From UBA7985 sp002711265 (GTDB lineage Bacteria; Pseudomonadota; Alphaproteobacteria; UBA7985): a stretch of 64,000 bases of DNA. The translations under genes were made by a program, and so were the position numbers. This document shows positions 43,190-51,020 of the stretch, one piece after another. Where the stretch lies: the NCBI GenBank assembly GCA_965660945.1, contig CBFIBS010000013.1:1-64000 (forward strand), read 5' to 3'. Under the pieces are notes generated by a model. The model saw nothing but the letters and a program-made list of their open reading frames with translations. It did no database searches and was not told the DNA's origin. Each line of letters starts with the position of its first letter. The first letter of the stretch is position 1.

Positions 43190-45382
43190 TTGAACCACAA
43201 ATTTCCGACCGGAACCAAGATTGACCCTGAGGATGGATCATCCCGTCTGCCCCTGCCTGAGGCTGACCTGGGGTTGGGCCGCGCGGGTCGCGCCGTTCGT
43301 CCATTGAAGCGCCCCGGTCGAAGAGGTCTGGGGGGGGCTGGGAGCGCCCTCACCCTTGGCATAGGGCTTGGTTTCGGACTGGGTGCCAATGAATCCGCAG
43401 AAGCGCAGGCTCAGGCTCAGGTGCTTGTGCAGGGTGCCGGACAGGACGGCTTTCAGTTTGTTCCGATCGAAACTCTGGCCGTGGAGCAACTCGGCGGTGG
43501 TGCTATCCGGGTTAGTACGCCCAGTGGCATTCAAGTGCTCGAAGCAGGGCAGTGGCTATACGCCAACGGTCAGGTGATGGCGTTGCAGTCTGTTCTCGCG
43601 CCGACCGTCAGCCTGGCAGAGGCTTGGACGGTTCAGGCTCCAACCATCGCTGCGACAACAGTGCCCATGCTGGTGCAACTTCCCACAGCGACGGCCGCGG
43701 CCGGCACAGCCAGCACCGCCGGCCTCGCACCGGCAGCGCCCATAATCGCATCAGCCGCTGCGCCGAGCCTGACGCAAATTGGCGTTGTGGCGGGCGGCGC
43801 AACGGTCGCCAGCGCCTCGGTTTATACCGGATACCGCCTGCTCAGCCGCGATGGCGAAGCGGATAGCGTCGATAACAGTGGATCTTCTTCGGGCAGCCCG
43901 GTAGCGGGCGATACGGCGAGCAGCCGCTCCGGAAACTCCGAGCCCGAGCAACAGCTGAACCTGCCGGGCCATTCGTCTTATTTTACCGGTGATCTGCTGA
44001 TTGACTCGCTGCTAAGCGAGGAGGAAAGCCACTGGGGCGGCGCCGGGCTCTACGACACCCCGGCGACTATCACTTACAGCTTTTCAAACACCGGCTCGGC
44101 GCTGTCGATACGCGAAGGCGAGACGGTCCAGCCCGTCCCGGCCTTCTTCAAAACCAAAGTCCGTGAGCAACTCGACGAGCTGGAAGCGCTGGCCAACCTG
44201 ACCTTCGTTGAAATTCCCGATACCGGGAGTTTCAACGCTGCAAACGGTGAGGGTCGTGGCCATATCAATATTACCGTGACCGATGATGCCATCGGAAATT
44301 CCTATGCCGTGCTTCCGGCAGGGGCTGAACCGTGGCTGGTCGACGATCACGGCGATATCGTCTTTGATGGAGATCTGCTTCAAGACGGTTATTGGGTCGA
44401 CCCCTATCGCGGTGGAGAGATGATCCTGACCCATGAGATCCTGCACGCGCTCGGGCTGGAACACCCCTTTGAGGGCTACATGGATGCCCCCGCCTACATC
44501 GACAATCAGTATTTCACGGCGCTGAGTTACACAGAAGTCTACGGCGATACAGTCTTCCCGGCAGCCGCGATGATCGCCGACATCGCAGCGCTTCAGCACC
44601 TGTACGGCGTCAACACAGCCACGGCGACCGGCGATGACATCTACACCTTCGACAGCCGCGAGATCTTCGTCGGCACCATCTGGGACGCAGGCGGGGTCGA
44701 CACGATCGTGCACGAAGGCGCGCGTGACGCCATCATCAACCTCTTCCCCGGGCAGGCCAGTCAGGTCGGCGCGCCGCCGTCGGAATCCAGCTCGTTTTCT
44801 GTGGAGAGCATCGGCCACGACGCCGACGATACCATCGCCTCGATATTTATCGAGAACGACAGCGACGGCTGGGCGCAGATCGCCGAAGACGGCAAATCGT
44901 TCCGGCTGGTGTTCGACCCGGACACGTCGAATGCCGATGGCGACGGTCTGATGGGCTTTTCCGTCTACTTCGAAGACGGCAGCAGCGATTCTTACGTCAT
45001 CAATAATAACAGCGTTGAGGTCGGCCTGCGCGATAACCTGCACCTTGCACAGGGCGTGGTGATCGAGAACGCCGAGGGCGGCAGCGGCGATGACCAGTTG
45101 ATCGGGAACGGCTTTGCCAACGTCCTCAACGGCGGTCGCGGCGACGATCATCTAACCGGCGGTGGCGGGGCGGATATCTTCCGCTTCGAGGCTGGCTTTG
45201 GTACCGACGTGATCCAGGATTTCCGGATCGGCGAGGACCGGCTCGAGTTCTACGGCATCGATAGCGGCACGGCTGAACTGGTCGCTGGAGACACCATCAT
45301 CACGGTGGTGGGTGAAGGGACCATCACCCTCGAAGACGCAGACGTTACCGACATCATGGGCATGGACAGCCTGCTGGTTTGA
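43190..45382 (+). CDS. Secreted M10-type zinc metalloprotease with RTX C-terminus
   Basis: A 730-aa serralysin-like protease, probably exported by type I secretion. The zinc site HEILHALGLEH (His415, Glu416, His419, His425) and the following Pro match M10. The Met-turn reads TALSY at 443-447, with Leu445 where Met is expected. The C-terminus has about three glycine-rich RTX repeats (GGSGDDQLIG, NGGRGDDHLTG, GGGADIFRF) and the M10 C-terminal secretion domain. Residues 1-260 are unassigned: a Gly/Ala-rich segment (48-70), a beta-rich domain (78-135) and an Ala-rich hydrophobic stretch (196-216). The start is TTG 43190 with a poor ribosome site. No secretion genes are adjacent. Confidence 0.85.
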   Translation: MNHKFPTGTKIDPEDGSSRLPLPEADLGLGRAGRAVRPLKRPGRRGLGGAGSALTLGIGLGFGLGANESAEAQAQAQVLVQGAGQDGFQFVPIETLAVEQLGGGAIRVSTPSGIQVLEAGQWLYANGQVMALQSVLAPTVSLAEAWTVQAPTIAATTVPMLVQLPTATAAAGTASTAGLAPAAPIIASAAAPSLTQIGVVAGGATVASASVYTGYRLLSRDGEADSVDNSGSSSGSPVAGDTASSRSGNSEPEQQLNLPGHSSYFTGDLLIDSLLSEEESHWGGAGLYDTPATITYSFSNTGSALSIREGETVQPVPAFFKTKVREQLDELEALANLTFVEIPDTGSFNAANGEGRGHINITVTDDAIGNSYAVLPAGAEPWLVDDHGDIVFDGDLLQDGYWVDPYRGGEMILTHEILHALGLEHPFEGYMDAPAYIDNQYFTALSYTEVYGDTVFPAAAMIADIAALQHLYGVNTATATGDDIYTFDSREIFVGTIWDAGGVDTIVHEGARDAIINLFPGQASQVGAPPSESSSFSVESIGHDADDTIASIFIENDSDGWAQIAEDGKSFRLVFDPDTSNADGDGLMGFSVYFEDGSSDSYVINNNSVEVGLRDNLHLAQGVVIENAEGGSGDDQLIGNGFANVLNGGRGDDHLTGGGGADIFRFEAGFGTDVIQDFRIGEDRLEFYGIDSGTAELVAGDTIITVVGEGTITLEDADVTDIMGMDSLLV

Positions 45383-46359
45383 TGACAGGTCCGGTACTCT
45401 CTCCAACGGCCGTTTCCGGCTTGATGCTGCCCCCGCTGCGTATCCGGGCGCTGTGGTTCGGGCTTGCGCTGCTTGTGTGGCTGGTTCTGGCGGTGCCGGC
45501 GTCGGCGCAGATGGTGATTTACCCCAAGACCGGGCAGCGCTTTGCCCTGCTCGGGCGGGGTGAGCCGACGGTTATCGTGCTCAACGGGCTGGCGTCATCG
45601 ATCGGCGAGTGGATGCCCGTGGTGCGGCGGGTTTCGGCGCAGACCCGGGTCTTTGTCTACGAACGGCGCGGCAACGGTCGTTCGCCGGTCATCGCCAGCG
45701 CGCGCGGCTCGCGGGTAATCGCCGAAGAACTGCTGGAAATGCTCGACGACCTCAGCATCGATGGGCCTTACGTGCTGGTCGGGCACTCGCTGGGGGCGGT
45801 CTACGCCCAGACCTTTGCTCGGCTCTACCCGGATCAGGTTGCTGGCCTGCTGCTGGTCGACCCGTCGGTCGAGCAACTCGACCGCTTCATGATGGGGGAG
45901 GATGAAGAAACCACCATGCCGCCGATGACGCTGGTGTTCAGCCCCGGGGCCAAGGCGGAATTCCGTGGCCGTCGCATGGCCATCACCGACCGTGATGCAG
46001 CCCCGCCCCTGCCCGAGGGGATCCCGGTGACGGTGCTCTCCGCCGGGCGCAACATGACCGGCGGCTACAGTGAGTTGCAGGAGCAGGTAACGGCGCTGCA
46101 GTCGCTGATGGCCGCAGACAGCGACGACGGCAGGCACCTGATCGTCGAAAACTCAGGGCACAACATCCAGAAGGAGGCCCCGCACGCGATCGAGCTGGAA
46201 ATCGCCAGGCTGGTCGCGATTGGCCGCTCCAAAATCTGGAACATGCCCCAGCCAGAAGATGTGGCAGACGATACCGGCGATGAGGCGGCTGAGGAATTAC
46301 CGCCAGCAGAACAGACAAAAGCGCCCGGCACCGAAGGGGCGAGCGAGGCCAACGGCTGA
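45382..46359 (+). CDS. Exported alpha/beta-fold hydrolase
   Basis: A 325-aa hydrolase with an N-terminal signal or anchor (about 22-42, ending ASAQ). The catalytic triad is Ser in VGHSLGAVYAQ, Asp in LLLVDPS and His in NSGHNIQKEAP. The oxyanion segment is VIVLNGLASSIGEW. The C-terminal tail (about 290-325) is acidic, Pro/Glu-rich and probably disordered. ATG 45382 shares one base with the stop of the M10 protease gene, so translation is probably coupled and the two exported enzymes may act together. The substrate is unknown; the family includes esterases and peptidases. Confidence 0.85.
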   Translation: MTGPVLSPTAVSGLMLPPLRIRALWFGLALLVWLVLAVPASAQMVIYPKTGQRFALLGRGEPTVIVLNGLASSIGEWMPVVRRVSAQTRVFVYERRGNGRSPVIASARGSRVIAEELLEMLDDLSIDGPYVLVGHSLGAVYAQTFARLYPDQVAGLLLVDPSVEQLDRFMMGEDEETTMPPMTLVFSPGAKAEFRGRRMAITDRDAAPPLPEGIPVTVLSAGRNMTGGYSELQEQVTALQSLMAADSDDGRHLIVENSGHNIQKEAPHAIELEIARLVAIGRSKIWNMPQPEDVADDTGDEAAEELPPAEQTKAPGTEGASEANG

Positions 46360-46405
46360 AGCCGTCGGCCACCGGTTTCTTGTCGCGGGTGGGCCGTCAG
46401 GCGGA

Positions 46406-47755
46406 TCAGTCTTCGGCGACTTCGTCCCGCACCCTGAACATCAGCAGCAGACCCACCAGCCAGAACACCAGAATCGGCATCATGCCGATATCCATGTTGT
46501 TGGTCAGGATGGTGACCGTGGCGACCGCAAACGGACCGAGGAAGGTCGTCGCTTTGCCGCTTAGTGCGAGAAAACCGAAGTACTCGGTGCGCTGGTTGGC
46601 CGGTGCGATCCGGGCCATGAACGAGCGACCGGCAGCCTGCACCGGGCCAACGAAGATCCCCAACGCTGCGCCGAAGCCGATGAAGGCCGTGGTCGCGGCT
46701 GCGTCGGGCAGCCAGTAAGGGGCCGTCAGACCCGGCACCCCGAGCACCAGCAGGCCGATCAGCGAGGCGACAATCACGCGCTTCGCGCCGAAGCGGTCAT
46801 CGAGGTAGCCGAAGGCAAAGGCACCAATCCCGGCGGTCACGTTAAGCAGGATGCCGAACATGATGATCTGGGTCAGGTCCATGCCGTGGCGGATCGCAGC
46901 GTAGGTCGCTCCCATGGCGAACAGGGTGACCGAGCCGTCGGTAAAGATCATGCGCGCGATCAGGAACCGGCGGATGTTAGGCTGGCGTAGGATGGTCCCG
47001 CCGGTTTTGCGAACCGTGCTCAGGCCCTCGCGGATGGCCTGCCCGACCGGCAGACCCTTGCCCGGCCGGTCCGGCGTGAACAGGAACAGCGGCAGCATGA
47101 ACAGGAAGAACCAGCCGGCGACGATCAGGTTGGTCATCAGCGTGGCGTTGAGCTGCGCCTCACCCTCTGAGCCCAGCACCAGCACCAGACACAGCACAAG
47201 GCTGATCAGCCCGCCGAAATAGCCCAGCCCCCAGGCCCAGCCCGACCAGCGGCCGACCCTGTCCTTGCTGACGAGATCGGGCAGCATGGCATTGTTGAAC
47301 ACGATCCCGAGCTCGAAGCCTGAGTTCGCGACCGCAACCAACAGCACCGCCGGAATGATGAAAATCGGCTCGGGCCGCATGAAGAACAGCGCGACGGTGG
47401 CGATGATACAGATCATCGAAAAGGTGAAGATCCACGGCTTGCGGCGCCCGCCAAGGTCGGCCACTGCGCCGAATATCGGCGCCAGCAGGGCGATGGAAAT
47501 GGCAATGAAGGTGGTGGAATAGCCCCACAGCGCCTGTCCCCGCGTATCGCCGAGCCGCTCCGAAAGGGTGAGATTGGCTTCCTGCTCTTCGCTCAGGCAC
47601 CCTGCCCACTCCGCGGTACAGACGAGTACGTCGGCGAAGTAGATCGAGAAAATGAAGGTGATGACAATCGTGGTGAAGGCTGAATTGGCGAAGTCATAGA
47701 GCGACCAGGACCAGAGCGCGCGCGGTCCTGCTTGTTTGGTGGTCGTCGTGGTCAT
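46406..47755 (-). CDS. MFS transporter, UMF1 family
   Basis: A 449-aa inner-membrane transporter with about 12 membrane helices. The opening WSWSLYDFANSAFTTIVITF is the hallmark of the UMF1/Atg22-like MFS family, and GAVADLGGRRKPWI is the loop 2-3 MFS signature. A large periplasmic loop with two Cys (ADVLVCTAEWAGCLS) follows helix 1. The substrate is unknown; eukaryotic Atg22 proteins export amino acids. The gene stands alone, convergent with the hydrolase and divergent from the alcohol dehydrogenase. Confidence 0.88.
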   Translation of the reverse strand: MTTTTTKQAGPRALWSWSLYDFANSAFTTIVITFIFSIYFADVLVCTAEWAGCLSEEQEANLTLSERLGDTRGQALWGYSTTFIAISIALLAPIFGAVADLGGRRKPWIFTFSMICIIATVALFFMRPEPIFIIPAVLLVAVANSGFELGIVFNNAMLPDLVSKDRVGRWSGWAWGLGYFGGLISLVLCLVLVLGSEGEAQLNATLMTNLIVAGWFFLFMLPLFLFTPDRPGKGLPVGQAIREGLSTVRKTGGTILRQPNIRRFLIARMIFTDGSVTLFAMGATYAAIRHGMDLTQIIMFGILLNVTAGIGAFAFGYLDDRFGAKRVIVASLIGLLVLGVPGLTAPYWLPDAAATTAFIGFGAALGIFVGPVQAAGRSFMARIAPANQRTEYFGFLALSGKATTFLGPFAVATVTILTNNMDIGMMPILVFWLVGLLLMFRVRDEVAED

Positions 47756-48058
47756 GGATCAGGCCTCCCCAAGGCTGCCGCCCGAGGGCGGAAATAGCGA
47801 ACTGGCGGCACACTACACGGAAAGACGGTCTCCATAAATCACCGGATTGACCGCTGATCTGTCTGTGTTCGCCGGACTTGTCCCCAGTTGGGGCGGATAT
47901 GCCCTGTTTCAGGGCTTTGGACGCCGCGCCTGCGCCCTATGGACAGGCCCTGAGTTGCTGACAGGGTCAGAGTTGTTGACCGGGCCGGAATTGCCGATAG
48001 GCTCAGCTCCATAACGACTTGCAGAACAATATGTCCTGAGCACCGGGGGAGACTGACC
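47756..48058. promoter_or_regulatory. Divergent intergenic region with three 18-bp tandem repeats
   Basis: About 300 bp between the MFS and alcohol dehydrogenase genes. Three degenerate 18-bp repeats lie at 47946-47963, 47964-47981 and 47982-47999, each with a core GAGTTGYTGAC or GAATTGCCGAT. They end 59 bp before the dehydrogenase start and could be operator half-sites. Confidence 0.5.
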
Positions 48059-49240
48059 ATGTTCGTGCCTGACCTGAACCAATCCTACGACTGGTCCTTT
48101 CCGATCCCGCTGCTCTATGGGCCGGGCCGGCTGGCCGAGCTGGGGGCGCTGTGCCAGTGCCACGGGGTGACCAATGCCCTGATTGTCACCGACCGCGCCA
48201 GCCGTGATCTCCCCTTTGTGCAGGGTGCGCTGGATGCGCTGGCAGCGACGGGTCTCAAGGGCGCTGTGTTCAGCGATGTGGCCCCCAACCCGACCGATCA
48301 GAACGCTGAAGACGGATTGGCTGCCTATCGGGCCGGTGGTCACGACGGGGTGGTGGCGATCGGGGGTGGCAGCGGCATGGACGCGGGCAAGGCGATCAGC
48401 CTGCTGGCGGGCAAGGCCGGGGACATCTGGCGCTTTGACTATGATCTGGAGGTCGATGACAGCCTGAGCGCGGCTGATTTTCCGCCGCTGTTCTGTATTC
48501 CGACCACCTCGGGCACCGGGGCCGAGAGCGAGAGCACGGCGATGGTGATCGACACCAAGGCGCTGACCAAGCGCTGCATCTGGCACCCAACCCACCATCC
48601 GCGCGCTGCGATTCTCGACCCCTTGGTGACAGTGGGCCTGCCGCCTAAGCTGACCGCCTGGACCGGCATCGACGCGCTGGTGCACGCGATCGAGGCCTAT
48701 TGCGTGCCGGACTTCAACCCGCTGTGTGACGGCATGGCGCTGCAGGGGCTGGAGCTGGTTTCCGCGGGTCTGCCGCAGGTGATGCAGGACCCCGCGTCCA
48801 TCCCGGCACGCGGAACCATGATTGTCGGCTCCTGTCTGGCGGGGATCGCCTTTCTCAAGGGGCTGGGTCTGGTGCACTCCATCAGCCATATGGTCGGCGC
48901 AGAGTTTGACACCCACCACGGCCTGACCAACGCTGTGCTGCTGCCGATTGTGCTCCGCTTTAACGAGGCTGCAATCGCCGCAAAGGTCCGGCCTATGAGC
49001 CAGGCCATGGGGCTGGAAACCACTGATTTTGAGAGCTTTTACGCGGCCGTCTGTGCCTTGCTCGACGACTGCGATATCCCGCGTTCACTGGCTGATATCG
49101 GGGTTGAGACCGACGAGGCCGGCATCCAGCGCCTTGCCGCCAAAGCGGTGCGGGATGCGGCCACGGGCACCAATGCGGCCGAAGCCGGTGTGCCGGAGAT
49201 TGCCGACCTGATCCGCCGCTCGCTGGTCGCAGCGCGCTAA
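48059..49240 (+). CDS. Iron-containing alcohol dehydrogenase
   Basis: A 393-aa cytosolic NAD(P)-dependent dehydrogenase of the Fe-ADH family (type III). The nucleotide site is GGGSGMDAGKAI and the preceding block is FCIPTTSGTGAE. The metal ligands are in GIDALVHAIEAYC and GLVHSISHMVGAEFDTHHG. GGGGGAGAC precedes the ATG by about 5 nt. It heads a plus-strand series with an amidase and an ABC permease. An alcohol or aldehyde intermediate of a compound imported by that transporter is a reasonable but unproven substrate. Confidence 0.92.
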   Translation: MFVPDLNQSYDWSFPIPLLYGPGRLAELGALCQCHGVTNALIVTDRASRDLPFVQGALDALAATGLKGAVFSDVAPNPTDQNAEDGLAAYRAGGHDGVVAIGGGSGMDAGKAISLLAGKAGDIWRFDYDLEVDDSLSAADFPPLFCIPTTSGTGAESESTAMVIDTKALTKRCIWHPTHHPRAAILDPLVTVGLPPKLTAWTGIDALVHAIEAYCVPDFNPLCDGMALQGLELVSAGLPQVMQDPASIPARGTMIVGSCLAGIAFLKGLGLVHSISHMVGAEFDTHHGLTNAVLLPIVLRFNEAAIAAKVRPMSQAMGLETTDFESFYAAVCALLDDCDIPRSLADIGVETDEAGIQRLAAKAVRDAATGTNAAEAGVPEIADLIRRSLVAAR

Positions 49241-49307
49241 GAGAAACCCGATGGCCGCCGCCACCCTCGATGGACCTGGGGAAGAGGGGGCGGGGGAGAC
49301 CCGGTGA

Positions 49308-49346
49308 CTGAACCCCGGGCCTGAACCCTGGGCCTGAACCCCGTGG
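49308..49346 (+). repeat. 13-bp tandem repeat, three copies
   Basis: CTGAACCCCGGGC, CTGAACCCTGGGC and CTGAACCCCGTGG in direct succession, ending about 20 bp before the amidase start. It lies in the dehydrogenase-amidase gap, which also holds a G-rich tract. Confidence 0.85.
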
Positions 49347-49365
49347 GCGCGAAAGGAATACCGCT

Positions 49366-50799
49366 ATGGATGCTACCGAGCTGAGTTTTCTGTCTGCGCG
49401 GGACGTGCTTGCCCGCTTCCGGGACAAAAGCCTGTCGCCGGTCGACTATTTGGACGTGCTGATCGCCCGCACGAACGCCATCAACCCAGCGATCAACGCC
49501 TATACCGAGACCTTCTTCGACGAAGCCCGGCAGCAGGCGAAGGCGGCCGCCGAACGCTATGCCGCCGGCACCGCCCGGGCGCTGGAGGGCTTGCCGGTCG
49601 CGATCAAGGATGTGCATCGCATGGCCGGGCGCAGGACCACCCAGGGTTCACTGACGCTCAAGGACAACATCGATACCGAGACCGACCCGATGATCGAACG
49701 GCTGGAGGCCGCCGGCGCGATCTTCCATGCCCGGACGACGACGCCAGAATTCTGCCTGTCGGCGGTCTGCAATTCACACCTGTGGGGCGTAACCCGAAAC
49801 CCCTTCAACCTCGATTTCGGCCCCGGGGGGTCCTCGGGCGGGTCTGCAGCTGCGCTCGCGGCCGGGTTGACCCCGCTGGCGACCGGGACCGATATCGGTG
49901 GGTCGATCCGCATCCCGGCAAGCTGCTGCGGGTTGGCGGGGTACAAGCCGCCCCACGGCCGCAATCCCGATGGTCCGCCGGCCAACTTCGACCGCTACAA
50001 CCACTGTGGTTTTCTTGCACGCGACGTCGGCGACATCGCGCTGGGCCAGAACATCGTCTCCGGCCCGCACCCGCTCGACCACGACAGCCTGCCCGACCGG
50101 ATCGAACTGGCCGAGGCTCGTCCGCCCGCCAGGCTGCGCGTGGCCTGGTCCATGGATCTGGGTTACGTGCCGATCGAGGATGAGGTGCGCCAGAACACGT
50201 ACGCAGCGCTGGAGGCCCTGCGCGCAGCGGGCTGCACGGTCGAGGAGGTCGATCTGGGCTGGGGCAGCTGGGTCGATGAGGCCGCCATGAGCTGGTACGC
50301 CGCCATGCACTTCGGCCGCGCCGCGCTATGGGCAGCGGAGCAGGGTCAGCGCGACCAGCTGACCGACTACGGCCGTCTGGCCGCTGATATTGCCGCGCGG
50401 CTGGGACCGGACGACGTTGCGCGCTCTTGGGAAGGGCAGCACCGCATGTATCAGAGCCTTGGGCCCGTGCTGGCCGACTACGACGTCCTGCTGTGCCCGA
50501 CGCTGTCGATCGGTGCTGTACGGACCGACCACGATGCCACCAACCCGGCTTTCGAGGTCGCGGGCACACCCGTCGACGGCGAGTACGGCTGGCTGCTGAC
50601 CCACCAGTTCAACATGCAGTACAACTGCCCGGTGATAACGCTGCCCTCGGGGCGGGACCGACATGGCGTGCCGACAGGCATCCAGCTTGTTACCCGGCCC
50701 TTCGACGATGCGGGACTGTTCGAGGCGGCCTATACCTACGAGCACGCCATGCCCGGCGCGTTTCTGCCCCGGACCGAGCTGCCCGCCATCGCGCGCTAG
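49366..50799 (+). CDS. Amidase-signature hydrolase
   Basis: A 477-aa amidase of the GatA/AtzF signature family. The Ser-cisSer-Lys triad is visible: Lys in LPVAIKDVHRMAG, cis-Ser in GPGGSSGGSAAAL and nucleophilic Ser in TDIGGSIRIPA. AAAGGAA precedes the ATG by about 6 nt. Its place between an alcohol dehydrogenase and an ABC importer, without gatB or gatC nearby, argues for catabolic amide hydrolysis rather than Gln-tRNA formation. The substrate is unknown. Confidence 0.9.
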   Translation: MDATELSFLSARDVLARFRDKSLSPVDYLDVLIARTNAINPAINAYTETFFDEARQQAKAAAERYAAGTARALEGLPVAIKDVHRMAGRRTTQGSLTLKDNIDTETDPMIERLEAAGAIFHARTTTPEFCLSAVCNSHLWGVTRNPFNLDFGPGGSSGGSAAALAAGLTPLATGTDIGGSIRIPASCCGLAGYKPPHGRNPDGPPANFDRYNHCGFLARDVGDIALGQNIVSGPHPLDHDSLPDRIELAEARPPARLRVAWSMDLGYVPIEDEVRQNTYAALEALRAAGCTVEEVDLGWGSWVDEAAMSWYAAMHFGRAALWAAEQGQRDQLTDYGRLAADIAARLGPDDVARSWEGQHRMYQSLGPVLADYDVLLCPTLSIGAVRTDHDATNPAFEVAGTPVDGEYGWLLTHQFNMQYNCPVITLPSGRDRHGVPTGIQLVTRPFDDAGLFEAAYTYEHAMPGAFLPRTELPAIAR

Positions 50800-51020
50800 C
50801 CCGGCCCCCTCAAGCTGCACCGGGGAAACCGGCCTGCGCAACGCGGATCGAAAGCGGGTGGCAAAGTCGCAGTCAGCCCGCCTCGGATGCTGCCTGTTTG
50901 GTGCGATTTCGCCGTTTTTGCCATGAAGACCCTTTCGCGGTCGGTGTGGTTCTGCTTTTCTGCATATGAATGAGCCTCTGCCCCTCGGGGCGCGCTGATT
51001 ATCTGGGAGGAGACTGGATC

